Below, piece after piece: positions 52,623 through 60,337 of a stretch of 64,000 bases of DNA. The position numbers and the translations under genes are program-made. The stretch comes from Ectobacillus ponti (lineage in GTDB: Bacteria > Bacillota > Bacilli > Bacillales > Bacillaceae_G). The stretch lies in contig NZ_JANCLT010000006.1 of assembly GCF_024294785.1 (NCBI RefSeq), positions 124,001 to 188,000 of the forward strand, read 5' to 3'. Position 1 is the stretch's first letter, and each line of letters opens with the position of its first letter. Under the pieces are notes generated by a model. The model did no database searches and was not told the origin of the DNA. It worked only from the letters and a program-made list of their open reading frames with translations.

Positions 52623-54269
52623 ATGAAGAAAATCGTCATTGTCGGCGGAGTTGCCGGAGGAGCTACAGCCGCAGCGCGTTTGCGCCGTTTGAATGAAGAA
52701 GATCATATTGTGCTGTTTGAACGCGGAGAATATATTTCATTTGCGAACTGCGGCCTTCCTTATTACATCGGGGACGTAATTACGGAGCGCCAGAAGCTGC
52801 TTGTACAAACGGTGGAGGGGATGTCCAAGCGCTTTAAGCTTGATATCCGGAATGTCAGCGAAGTCACAAAGGTAAACCGGGACCGTAAAACAGTGACCGT
52901 GCGCAATGTCCGGACCGGCGAGGTGTACGAGGAGTCCTATGATGTGCTGGTGCTGTCACCGGGTGCAAAGCCAATTCAGCCGCCAATTCCCGGTTTGGGG
53001 GAGGCGAAGGCAGTGTTCACTTTGCGCAACGTACCGGACACAGACCGAATCAAGAAGTATGTGGATGAATTGCAGCCGAAGCATGCAATGGTCATTGGCG
53101 GCGGCTTTATCGGAGTGGAGATGGCTGAGAATTTGCGTGAACGGGGTATGGAGGTAACGCTTGTAGAAATGGCGGACCAGGTGATGGCGCCGATTGATTA
53201 TGAGATGGCGGCAATGGTCCATACGCACATGCGTGAGCATGGAGTGGAGCTCATTTTGCAGGATGGCGTGCAGGCATTCGAACGTGAAGGGAAAACAGTC
53301 CGCCTGAACAGCGGCCGGGAGATTGCCACAGACATGATCATTCTGGCAATTGGTGTGCAGCCTGAAAGCTCACTGGCGAAAGCGGCCGGACTAGAACTCG
53401 GTGTGCGCGGCACAATAAAGGTGAACGAGACGCTGCAAACCTCAGATGAGGCCATCTATGCGATTGGTGACGCTGTGGAAGTACGGGATTATATTAACGG
53501 TACAGAAACGATGATTCCGCTTGCTTGGCCAGCCAACCGCCAGGGGCGTCTCGTTGCCGACCATATCAACGGGCGCAATGTGCGCTACAGAGGAACACTT
53601 GGAACATCCATCGCAAAAATCTTTGATATAACGGTTGCTGCAACCGGCAACAATGAAAAAACATTGAAGCATCTGGGCATCCCATATCAGGTAGTGCATG
53701 TTCATCCGGCAAACCATGCCACATACTATCCGGGAGCTTCCCCAATCTCGCTGAAGCTGATTTTTAATGGAGAGACGGGCGAAATATACGGGGCGCAGGC
53801 AGTCGGCAAAGACGGAGCCGATAAGCGGATTGACGTGATTGCTACAGCCATTAAAGGCGGTCTTGCTGTCATGGATCTGCCGGACTTGGAGCTGGCTTAT
53901 GCACCGCCGTTCTCTTCGGCCAAGGATCCAGTCAATATGGCGGGATATGTGGCATCCAATATCGTAGAAGGTGATGTAGAAACGGTACAATGGCATGAGA
54001 TTGACAAAATTGTCCGCGGAGGCGGTATGCTGATCGATGTACGCGACCCCGGTGAGGTGGCCCGCGGCACCATTCCGGGGGCAACAGCCATTCCGCTGAA
54101 TGAGCTTCGCGATCGTCTTGCGGAGCTTCCGAATGACCAAATCATCCATGTCACCTGTCAGGTTGGGCTGCGCGGATACTTGGCCAGCCGTATTTTGAAG
54201 CAGCATGGGTTTACTGTGAGAAATTTGGACGGCGGATATAAAACATATTCTGCGGTGCAGCGAGCATAA
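52623..54269 (+). CDS. cdr: CoA-disulfide reductase fused to rhodanese
   Basis: A 548-residue FAD flavoprotein with a C-terminal rhodanese domain. The FAD motif is VIVGGVAGGATAAARLRR, and the single redox cysteine is Cys43 in FANCGLPYYIG. NAD(P)H binding is at VIGGGFIGVEMAENL, with AIYAIGDAVEV near 280. The rhodanese part (about 450-545) carries LIDVRDPGEVARGTIPGA and the persulfide loop CQVGLRGY. Fusions of this kind reduce CoA disulfide, CoA persulfide or polysulfide (Npsr/CoADR-RHD). The operator in its promoter and the CstR-like gene downstream fit induction by reactive sulfur. Confidence 0.92.
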   Translation: MKKIVIVGGVAGGATAAARLRRLNEEDHIVLFERGEYISFANCGLPYYIGDVITERQKLLVQTVEGMSKRFKLDIRNVSEVTKVNRDRKTVTVRNVRTGEVYEESYDVLVLSPGAKPIQPPIPGLGEAKAVFTLRNVPDTDRIKKYVDELQPKHAMVIGGGFIGVEMAENLRERGMEVTLVEMADQVMAPIDYEMAAMVHTHMREHGVELILQDGVQAFEREGKTVRLNSGREIATDMIILAIGVQPESSLAKAAGLELGVRGTIKVNETLQTSDEAIYAIGDAVEVRDYINGTETMIPLAWPANRQGRLVADHINGRNVRYRGTLGTSIAKIFDITVAATGNNEKTLKHLGIPYQVVHVHPANHATYYPGASPISLKLIFNGETGEIYGAQAVGKDGADKRIDVIATAIKGGLAVMDLPDLELAYAPPFSSAKDPVNMAGYVASNIVEGDVETVQWHEIDKIVRGGGMLIDVRDPGEVARGTIPGATAIPLNELRDRLAELPNDQIIHVTCQVGLRGYLASRILKQHGFTVRNLDGGYKTYSAVQRA

Positions 54270-54325
54270 CCATAAAAATAATTTCCCCTCATTCAAAAAA
54301 TGTGCTTTATAAAGAACGATATCTA

Positions 54326-54334
54326 TGTTATATT
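54326..54334 (+). promoter_or_regulatory. Possible extended -10 of trx-arsR unit
   Basis: TGtTATATT, 63 nt before the thioredoxin ATG, in an A/T-rich gap without a visible terminator after cdr. Confidence 0.35.
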
Positions 54335-54396
54335 TTGATTTATAAATAACTGTTAATAAGCAGAAAGCATATACAAACCAAATAGGAGGGATTGTG

Positions 54397-54714
54397 ATGG
54401 CAATTCGAAATGCAACAGATGCAACCTTTGCGGATTCTGTTGCCAAGGGCCTTGTATTGGTGGACTTCTGGGCCCCTTGGTGCGGACCGTGCCGCATGGT
54501 GGCTCCGGTGCTGGAGGAGCTGGACCAAGAGCTGGGCGGCCGCCTGGCAATTGTGAAGGTGAACGTGGATGAGAACCAGGTGACGGCTGCGCAATTTGGA
54601 ATCATGAGCATCCCGACTATGGTATTGTTTCAGGATGGAAAGCCGCTTGGCCAAATTGTTGGATTCCAGCCGAAGGACGCAATGCTTGAGATATTAGAAC
54701 CGTATATGCAATAA
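54397..54714 (+). CDS. Thioredoxin
   Basis: A 105-residue classical thioredoxin: ADSVAKGLVLVDFWAPWCGPCRMVAPVLEEL (WCGPC) and FGIMSIPTMVLFQDGKPLGQIVG with the cis-Pro. AGGAGGG at 54384-54390 gives the ATG at 54397. It is a cytoplasmic disulfide reductase. Position between a CoA-disulfide reductase and redox-type regulators suggests a paralogue used in thiol or persulfide stress rather than the housekeeping TrxA. Confidence 0.92.
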   Translation: MAIRNATDATFADSVAKGLVLVDFWAPWCGPCRMVAPVLEELDQELGGRLAIVKVNVDENQVTAAQFGIMSIPTMVLFQDGKPLGQIVGFQPKDAMLEILEPYMQ

Positions 54715-54734
54715 AGTGCGAATGAGGGGAAATT

Positions 54735-55022
54735 ATGGGTCAACATCAGTTCAATCATGAGTTTGCTGAAGACGATATTCAAATGCTGAAGGCTATTGCA
54801 CATCCGCTGCGCCTGCGTTTGGTGCGCGAGCTGCTGAAGCGCGGCACCTGCAATGTGACGCAGCTGCAGGAGCTGCTGCAGATTCCGCAGTCAACTGTTT
54901 CGCAGCACCTGACGAAGCTAAAGCAAAGCCGTGTTGTACAATTTGACAGACGGGGCCTGGAAGTATACTACAAAGTGCAGGATGAGCGGATTAGAAAGGT
55001 TATGGAAACACTTTTTGCCTGA
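54735..55022 (+). CDS. ArsR/SmtB-family winged-helix repressor
   Basis: A 95-residue regulator: LKAIAHPLRLRLVRELLKRGTCNVTQLQELLQIPQSTVSQHLTKLKQSRVVQFDRRGLEVYYKV. The recognition helix is QSTVSQHLTKLK, and a beta wing follows. One Cys (GTCNVTQ) lies before helix alpha-3, but the ELCVCDL metal motif is absent, so a metal sensor of the ArsR type is unlikely. A redox or sulfur sensor such as BigR/SqrR normally has two Cys. It is probably co-transcribed with the thioredoxin gene. Confidence 0.87.
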   Translation: MGQHQFNHEFAEDDIQMLKAIAHPLRLRLVRELLKRGTCNVTQLQELLQIPQSTVSQHLTKLKQSRVVQFDRRGLEVYYKVQDERIRKVMETLFA

Positions 55023-55037
55023 CGCCATATAATCCGG

Positions 55038-55065
55038 GAAGCAGCCGTCCGGCTGCTTCTTTTTC
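55038..55065 (+). terminator. Terminator after arsR-type gene
   Basis: GAAGCAGCC / GGCTGCTTC stem with GTCC loop, then T-run. Confidence 0.88.
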
Positions 55066-55074
55066 TCCGTGTTT

Positions 55075-55103
55075 TTGACAAGTGATACTGGATGCATTAG
55101 TAT
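55075..55103 (+). promoter_or_regulatory. Promoter of cstR-like gene
   Basis: TTGACA (55075-55080), 17-nt spacer, TAGTAT (55098-55103), which overlaps the operator. Confidence 0.65.
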
Positions 55104-55118
55104 ACCTATTAAGGTATG
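55101..55118. promoter_or_regulatory. CstR/CsoR-type operator, copy 2
   Basis: ATACCT-N4-AGGTAT (55102-55117) overlaps the -10 of the cstR-like gene, which indicates autorepression. Confidence 0.65.
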
Positions 55119-55136
55119 TAATCTGGAGGGTGTCGC

Positions 55137-55400
55137 ATGGAATATACGCAGGAAATGAAGAACCGGCTGAAACGGATTGAAGGACAAATCCGCGGTGTGC
55201 TGCGCATGCTGGAGGAAGAGAAGGACTGTAAGGAAGTTGTTACACAGCTGAGCGCTGCCCGGGCGGCCATTGACCGTACAATCGGTCTTGTCGTCGGCAC
55301 AAATTTGGAGCAATGCTTGCGTGAGCAGATGGATAACGGCGAGTATGCGGACCGCGATTTAGTGAAAGAGGCTGTCCAGCTCCTTGTGAAAAGCAGGTAA
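55137..55400 (+). CDS. CsoR/RcnR-family repressor, CstR-like persulfide sensor
   Basis: An 87-residue all-helical repressor of the DUF156 family ([57 protein letters not shown]). Two cysteines are at positions 31 and 60, the positions used by CstR of Staphylococcus aureus. The His ligand of copper-sensing CsoR is replaced by Asn56. This points to sensing of persulfides rather than copper. GGAGGGTGTCGC precedes the ATG. Two matching operators, here and at cdr, support control of both genes. Confidence 0.85.
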   Translation: MEYTQEMKNRLKRIEGQIRGVLRMLEEEKDCKEVVTQLSAARAAIDRTIGLVVGTNLEQCLREQMDNGEYADRDLVKEAVQLLVKSR

Positions 55401-55539
55401 TCTGCCGAAGCAATTGCCAGTTTTTATGGATGCTCCGGCATGTCATGTGTTGAATCTGAAGCTGTCCGGCTGGTCGCAGCACATAATCAAGGCGAAATGC
55501 GGCAACCTAAAGGGGAAACCAAATGAAGGAGGCTTCCTT

Positions 55540-55719
55540 ATGGACGTGAACCGCGTGAAGCAAATTCTATCATCCCCAAGCCATGTCCGGGTGGAATACA
55601 ACGGGGTGCCGGTATGGATTGAAAGCTGTGATGAATCCAACGGCATTGCCAATGTGCACGATGTGAAAAATCCGGATGAGACAGTGGAAGTAAGCATCAC
55701 AGAATTGCAGGAGATGTAA
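55540..55719 (+). CDS. sspH: H-type small acid-soluble spore protein
   Basis: A 59-residue SASP of the H family: [29 protein letters not shown].., ending in an acidic [11 protein letters not shown]. The YNGVPVWI core and the length match SspH. AAGGAGG with a 7-nt spacer sets the ATG at 55540; the longer frame from 55414 is untranslated. SASPs are made in the forespore under SigF/SigG; no convincing forespore promoter was picked out. A terminator follows. Confidence 0.88.
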   Translation: MDVNRVKQILSSPSHVRVEYNGVPVWIESCDESNGIANVHDVKNPDETVEVSITELQEM

Positions 55720-55727
55720 TATGCGGG

Positions 55728-55770
55728 CAGGGATTCTTCAAAAGGTGTACTTTTGAAGGGTCCCTTTTTA
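55728..55770 (+). terminator. Terminator of sspH
   Basis: GGGA..CTTCAAAAG / CTTTTGAAG..TCCC stem followed by T5. Confidence 0.85.
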
Positions 55771-55858
55771 CATGGCCTGATGCGGGACGTCCCTTCTTCC
55801 CCGCAGCAGTTTTTCAACCTATAATAGAAGTGTATAGATACATAACAGGGGGGATTTC

Positions 55859-56800
55859 ATGAAAAAGGGTATAGTTTGTTTGGGAGAAGCGCTAATAGAT
55901 TTCATCCCGGCGGATCATACGAATATGGTCTATCAGAAATGCCCGGGCGGTGCTCCGGCGAATGTAGCGGTGGGGGCTGCGCGGCTGGGGATCCCTTCGA
56001 CATTTCTCGGGAAATTAGGAAACGATGTGCTCGGTACGTTTCTAAAGGAGACATTGGCGGGCTACGGAGTACGGACAGACCATCTGCCGTTGACGGATGA
56101 AGCGCGGACGGGCATTGTATTTGTAACCTTGGCGGAAAGCGGGGAGCGCAGCTTTGAATTTTTCATTGAACGCAGCGCTGATCAACTGCTTGCGCAAGAG
56201 GATATAAGTGAAGAACTGCTTGAGCAAAGCAAAATCCTGCATTTTGGTTCTATTTCACTGATTCACGAGCCATCCCGAAGCGCTACTATGCGCGCAGTGG
56301 AACTGGCCAAGAAGCATGGAGTGCTTGTATCTTATGACCCGAATTTGCGTCTTGGTCTCTGGGAAAGCGGGGAGGCGGCACGTCAAGGTATCCTATCGAT
56401 GATGCCGCATGCGGACCTTTTGAAAATCTCGGAAGAAGAGCTGGAGTTTTTGACAGGTCATGCAGAAATTGAGGCTGGACTCGCTGCCTTGGCGCAATAC
56501 AACATTCCCTACATCTTCATCACATTAGGCGCTGAAGGAAGCTATGTGGCGGCAGGCGGCGAACTCAGCCGCGCAGCAGCCATGAAGGTGACGGCAGTGG
56601 ATACAACAGGTGCCGGGGATGCCTATGTATCCGGCATTCTGTACAGCTTCCATGAGTTTGCCGGCGACAAAATTACAGTGCATGAGCTTGAGCAGTTTGC
56701 GCGCTTTGCAAGTGTATCCGGTGGTCTTGCCGCCTCCCAAAAGGGGGCAATGACAGCGCTGCCGACTTTGGAGCAGGTACAGGCGCTGTTGCAGGAGTAG
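55859..56800 (+). CDS. PfkB-family carbohydrate kinase (fructokinase-like)
   Basis: A 313-residue sugar kinase. It shows GEALIDFIP, CPGGAPANVAVGAARLG (sugar-binding PfkB signature 1), VSYDPNLRLGLW and AVDTTGAGDAYVSGIL (signature 2 with catalytic Asp). The set best fits fructokinases such as GmuE. 2-dehydro-3-deoxygluconate kinase is a less likely alternative. It stands alone, with no transporter or hydrolase nearby. GGGGGGA lies before the ATG. Confidence 0.88.
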   Translation: MKKGIVCLGEALIDFIPADHTNMVYQKCPGGAPANVAVGAARLGIPSTFLGKLGNDVLGTFLKETLAGYGVRTDHLPLTDEARTGIVFVTLAESGERSFEFFIERSADQLLAQEDISEELLEQSKILHFGSISLIHEPSRSATMRAVELAKKHGVLVSYDPNLRLGLWESGEAARQGILSMMPHADLLKISEEELEFLTGHAEIEAGLAALAQYNIPYIFITLGAEGSYVAAGGELSRAAAMKVTAVDTTGAGDAYVSGILYSFHEFAGDKITVHELEQFARFASVSGGLAASQKGAMTALPTLEQVQALLQE

Positions 56801-56848
56801 TGTCTCTTGTCAAAATGCTGGGCGCGTGTACGTGGGACAACACCGTAA

Positions 56849-56897
56849 AAAATAAAAGGCTGGCGCGGAAGACATCCATCTTCTGCGCCAGCCCTTT
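56849..56897 (-). terminator. Terminator of CBS gene, possibly bidirectional
   Basis: GGCTGGCGC..GAAGA / TCTTC..GCGCCAGCC stem. On the minus strand it is followed by TTTTATTTTTT; on the plus strand the T-run is poor. Confidence 0.82.
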
Positions 56898-57351
56898 ACA
56901 GCAAATGCTTAAAGGAGGTGCGGATGACATCTCCCCGGCTGATAATGCCGGCCAGCACCCCATTGCGTTCAACAGGCAGCTTCTTAATATGCTTTTTCCC
57001 TAAAATCGCCGCCACGTTTTCGGCATCTTCATTCCAGGCAACAGTCAGCACATTTCGCTTCGCCACCTGCATCACATTCAAGTCCAATGTCTTTCTCGCC
57101 CGTTCCTCGTATTCATCCTCATCACCTACAATGATATTGATGAAATAAAAGCCGTCGATCACAATATCCTTGTGCTTGCCGATGTGGCGCATGATATCGC
57201 CGTCACTGATATAGCCCACAATCTTATTTCTGTCATTTACCACCGGCATCCCGCTGATTCCTTTTTCAATAAACTTTTCAATTACAGCACGCACACTATC
57301 CTTTTCAGTTACCTTAAAGACTTCAGTGTTCATAATTTCATGAGCCTGCAT
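56896..57351 (-). CDS. CBS-domain protein
   Basis: A 151-residue protein made of two CBS domains: ITEKD-like VFKVTEKDSVRAVIEKFIEKGISGMPVVNDRNKIVGYISDGDIM, and NVLTVAWNEDAENVAAILGKKHIKKLPVERNGVLAGIISRGDVI. A linker of about 35 charged residues separates them. CBS pairs bind adenosine nucleotides (AMP, ATP or c-di-AMP) and regulate partners. It resembles stand-alone Bacillus proteins such as YhcV/YkuL. GGAGGG precedes the ATG. The partner is unknown. Confidence 0.88.
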   Translation of the reverse strand: MQAHEIMNTEVFKVTEKDSVRAVIEKFIEKGISGMPVVNDRNKIVGYISDGDIMRHIGKHKDIVIDGFYFINIIVGDEDEYEERARKTLDLNVMQVAKRNVLTVAWNEDAENVAAILGKKHIKKLPVERNGVLAGIISRGDVIRTSFKHLL

Positions 57352-57454
57352 GTTGAACCCTCCTTCTAAAAATAACCCTTATGTACATTGTTTGATCGCG
57401 GGAGCATAGACGAGATATTGCGTGCTGAAAACAAGCATGGGAAGAAACCATGCT

Positions 57455-57496
57455 ACAAAGACGCTTCCTTCCAAAACGAAGAAGCGTCTTTGTATG
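57455..57496 (-). terminator. Terminator of peptide transporter gene
   Basis: AAAGACGCTTCTTC / GGAAGCGTCTTT stem. The T-run is inside the stem, as elsewhere in this window. Confidence 0.65.
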
Positions 57497-57504
57497 CCAC
57501 AGGC

Positions 57505-58884
57505 TTATTCCATCATTGCCGTCAGCTTTTTGGAAAGTCCCAGCAGGATGAGGCCGAATAGAATGACTACCACACCAATGAGGCTGAATACTTCCAGATA
57601 CCCCAGAGACTCTGTGTATACTGCAAGTGTGCCCGCCAGAAGGTTGGCTACAAACGAGCTGGCCATCCAAACGCCCATCAGCAGAGAAGCCAGTTTGATA
57701 GGGGCAATTTTACTTACCATGGACAAACCGATTGGTGATAGGAACAGTTCCCCCACTGTGTGGAAGAAATACGTCATTACAATGAAAATCATGTTTGCTT
57801 TTACAGTCAAAGCCTTGTCGTCGCTGCCTGTCTGCATGACAGCCAAGATGACAGCCACAAAGCCGATGCCGAGCAGAATCATGCCAAATGCCATTTTTGT
57901 CGGTGTTGGCAGGTCGCCGCGCTTGGAGGAAGCAAGCTTCGTCCAGAAAGCGGAAAGCAAGGGAGCCAACAGGATAATGAACATGGGATTCAAGGATTGG
58001 AACCAGGATGTCGGCACTGTCCAGCCGAACAGATTCCGGTCCACAAACTTGTCTGTATACAGTGTCAGGGAGCTGCCGGCTTGCTCGAAGCCAGCCCAGA
58101 AAAAGACAACGAAGGAAGCAAGAATCAGGATTACCGCAGTACGCTGCTTTTCCTTCTTCGTCAGCGGCGCCTGGGCAGCTGAACCCGCTTTTTCCTTTGC
58201 CACCTTGCTTGCGGGCTTCAAACCTGCTTCTCCAAGGAAGCGCGGCCCCAGTACGTTAAAGATGATTTGGCCGATAATCATACCGATACAAGCGGCAAGG
58301 AAGCCGTATTTGTAGCCGTATTGAATAGTGCCGCCAACTGTTGTTTTGAAATAATCTTCAGCCAAATAGCCGCAGATCAGCGGAGCTAAAAATGCCCCAA
58401 GGTTAATGCCCATGTAGAAGATTGTAAAGGCACCGTCGCGGCGCGCATCATCCTTCTCATAGAGTTCTCCAACCAGCGTGGAGATATTCGGCTTAAAGAA
58501 GCCGTTTCCGACAATCAGCAGAATGAGTCCCAAATACAAGCCTGTCACGCTGTTCATCGCAAACAGAATAAAGTTCCCGATTGCCATGACAATACCACCG
58601 ATGGTAATGGCAAAGCGCTTGCCGATAAACTGGTCAGTCAAGTAACCGCCGATCAGCGGCGTAATGTAGACGAGAGCCGTGAAGAGTGTATAAATTGTAA
58701 TGGCGGTGCTTTCCTTCATTCCAAGCCCGCCGCTGGCAAGCTCTTTTGTCAAATATAGAATCAACAGTCCTCTCATACCGTAGTAGCTGAACCGTTCCCA
58801 CATCTCTGTCAAGAATAGCAGATATAAACCGGGCGGGTGCTTCTTCGCCGGCTGCTGATTTGTCAGCTTTGCAGCTGCTTCCAT
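57505..58884 (-). CDS. dtpT: Proton-dependent di/tripeptide transporter, POT family
   Basis: A 459-residue POT/PTR2 transporter with 14 predicted helices. The signatures are FLTEMWERFSYYGMRGLLILYLT (ExxER motif), GNGFFKPNISTLVGELY and FTIFYMGINLGAFLAPLICGYLAE (PTR2 signature). It imports di- and tripeptides with protons. The symbol follows the lactococcal/Bacillus usage. A perfect inverted repeat inside its promoter suggests tight repression. It is monocistronic. Peptide uptake also fits the nearby extracellular protease locus. Confidence 0.9.
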   Translation of the reverse strand: MEAAAKLTNQQPAKKHPPGLYLLFLTEMWERFSYYGMRGLLILYLTKELASGGLGMKESTAITIYTLFTALVYITPLIGGYLTDQFIGKRFAITIGGIVMAIGNFILFAMNSVTGLYLGLILLIVGNGFFKPNISTLVGELYEKDDARRDGAFTIFYMGINLGAFLAPLICGYLAEDYFKTTVGGTIQYGYKYGFLAACIGMIIGQIIFNVLGPRFLGEAGLKPASKVAKEKAGSAAQAPLTKKEKQRTAVILILASFVVFFWAGFEQAGSSLTLYTDKFVDRNLFGWTVPTSWFQSLNPMFIILLAPLLSAFWTKLASSKRGDLPTPTKMAFGMILLGIGFVAVILAVMQTGSDDKALTVKANMIFIVMTYFFHTVGELFLSPIGLSMVSKIAPIKLASLLMGVWMASSFVANLLAGTLAVYTESLGYLEVFSLIGVVVILFGLILLGLSKKLTAMME

Positions 58885-58936
58885 AGTACAACCTCCTTAT
58901 AAAGCTATGTCTATATTGTTTTTGGTCATACACAAT

Positions 58937-58966
58937 ATTTTAGTTCACAAACTAAAAGAGGGTCAA
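58937..58966 (-). promoter_or_regulatory. Promoter of dtpT
   Basis: On the minus strand TTGACC (58961-58966), 18-nt spacer, TAAAAT (58937-58942). The rest of the 348-nt gap up to 59232 is A/T-rich and shows no gene. Confidence 0.7.
58938..58957. promoter_or_regulatory. Operator inside dtpT promoter
   Basis: TTTTAGTT-CACA-AACTAAAA is a perfect 8-4-8 inverted repeat covering the spacer and -10. The TTAGTT..AACTAA form is typical of MarR-family sites. No MarR gene is in the window. Confidence 0.65.
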
Positions 58967-59192
58967 TAGAATTATATGGGAATAATGAAAATAGTCATAA
59001 AATATAAGCGTTTTACGAGTTTGCCTGCATTGATAAAGCCGAAATAATCTTATTTATCTGTATTTTTTGGTTTCATCATCCTTTTTATACAACTGCATTA
59101 TTTTTCTTATATAATTAATAATTATATATTCGAATAGAAAATGTCATACATGAGGCACTTGGGAATCGAAGTCGGTGCTTTCCTGTTTCGCA

Positions 59193-59230
59193 GAAAAACA
59201 GACCTCCAGCAAGGGGAAGGTCTGTTTATG
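59193..59230 (-). terminator. Terminator of siderophore-binding protein gene
   Basis: On the minus strand AAACAGACC / GGTCTGTTT stem with TTTTTCT following. Confidence 0.8.
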
Positions 59231-59232
59231 CG

Positions 59233-60192
59233 TCACTTCTTTAAAAAATACTTTTCCACATCATCCAAAAACAGATTTGCTGCCAATACGCCTCCTGCCG
59301 TGTTCCAAATTGTATCGCTTACCTTGTGCACTTGGCCGTTCTTTGCTGCCTGCAGGTTTTGGAATAATGGGTCATTCACCCAGTCAGCTTCTACCTTATT
59401 TCCTTTGCCGTCTCCTTCTTCATACGTAAAGTAGAAGAGTACGTCCCCATCCATGGCCGGAATGCGCTCCTTTGTTATGCCCTTTTCCGCAAAGTCAGGC
59501 TTATTTTGAGATTCCGGGCGTGTAAAGCCAAGCTCATCCAGGATTACACCAGAGAAGGAATCCTTATGGTAAATACGGACGTCCGCCCCCATGAAACGGA
59601 CAATGGACACCTTTTGCTGCAGCTTGTCGCCAAGCTTGCTTTTCAGGCCGGAAACACGTTCCTCGTATTTGCCCAGTACTTCATTTCCTTTCTTTTCCTG
59701 ATTGACAGCTTTTGCGTAAAACTTGAAATTTTCCTTCCAGTCACCGCGCAGTGTCTCAGAAAATACAGTTGGCGCAATTGCTTTCAGCTGCTCATACACT
59801 TTTTCGTGGCGCATTTTGTTGCCGATGATGAGATCCGGCTTTAATCCCACAATTGTTTCCAGGTTTACTTCGCTCTCAGTACCTACGACCTTCACATCAG
59901 CCATCTGCTTCTCAATATGGCTGTACCAAGGATTGCCCGTCCAGGACTTTACTGCGCCAACAGGCTTGATGCCCATTGCGAGCAATGCTTCTGTGCCTTC
60001 ATTTGTCAAAATCACAATCCTCTTGGGAGTTTTCTTGATTTCTGTTGTGCCCATGGCATGCTGTACTGTGTAAGACTCAGTTGCCTTGGCTTCCTTCTCA
60101 GGTGCTGCTGTTTCCTTTTTTGCACCGCAAGCGCTGATAAATACAGTCCATGCCAGCAGCAACATCCATAAGCTCCATGACTTCTTCTTCAT
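59233..60192 (-). CDS. Iron-siderophore ABC transporter substrate-binding lipoprotein
   Basis: A 319-residue class III binding protein with a lipobox (ISAC, Cys22). The TroA/FecB-like fold shows TPKRIVILTNEGTEALLAMGIKPVGA, VGTESEVNLETIVGLKPDLIIGNKMRHEKVYEQLKAIAPTVF and DPLFQNLQAAKNGQVHKV. GGAGGG precedes the ATG at 60192; the frame's 5 further residues are excluded. A Fur box overlaps its transcript start. It is divergent from the permease/ATPase operon and should load a hydroxamate or similar ferri-siderophore (YfiY-like). The ligand is not certain. Confidence 0.9.
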   Translation of the reverse strand: MKKKSWSLWMLLLAWTVFISACGAKKETAAPEKEAKATESYTVQHAMGTTEIKKTPKRIVILTNEGTEALLAMGIKPVGAVKSWTGNPWYSHIEKQMADVKVVGTESEVNLETIVGLKPDLIIGNKMRHEKVYEQLKAIAPTVFSETLRGDWKENFKFYAKAVNQEKKGNEVLGKYEERVSGLKSKLGDKLQQKVSIVRFMGADVRIYHKDSFSGVILDELGFTRPESQNKPDFAEKGITKERIPAMDGDVLFYFTYEEGDGKGNKVEADWVNDPLFQNLQAAKNGQVHKVSDTIWNTAGGVLAANLFLDDVEKYFLKK

Positions 60193-60214
60193 GTATGTAC
60201 CCTCCAATTGTTAA

Positions 60215-60229
60215 TGATAATCATTTTCA
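60215..60229. promoter_or_regulatory. Fur box 1
   Basis: TGATAATCATTTTCA differs at one position from the Bacillus 7-1-7 core TGATAATNATTATCA. It lies between the -10 and the start of the binding-protein gene. Confidence 0.88.
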
Positions 60230-60234
60230 ATTGA

Positions 60235-60264
60235 ATCATACATGACAGTTATCAGAAGTGTCAA
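60235..60264 (-). promoter_or_regulatory. Promoter of siderophore-binding protein gene
   Basis: On the minus strand a perfect TTGACA (60259-60264), 18-nt spacer and TATGAT (60235-60240). Confidence 0.75.
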
Positions 60265-60276
60265 TATCTAATTGAA

Positions 60277-60299
60277 AAAAATTATCATTCTCATTGACG
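60277..60299. promoter_or_regulatory. Fur box 2 and -35 of the fec-type operon
   Basis: AAATTATCATTCTCATT contains two GATAAT-like hexamers in reverse (GAGAAT-GATAAT). It runs into TTGACG (60294-60299), which with a 17-nt spacer and TAGACT (60317-60322) forms a plus-strand promoter. Confidence 0.6.
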
Positions 60300-60337
60300 C
60301 CATTTTCCATATTCGGTAGACTAAAGGAGGAAAAAGC

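Noticed and set aside
53442-54611. 389-residue minus-strand ORF over cdr and thioredoxin
   Set aside because: It is antisense to two certain genes and a promoter region; codon use is not natural.
57422-58315. 297-residue plus-strand ORF opposite dtpT
   Set aside because: It is a shadow of the POT transporter, with repeated low-complexity segments and no start signal.
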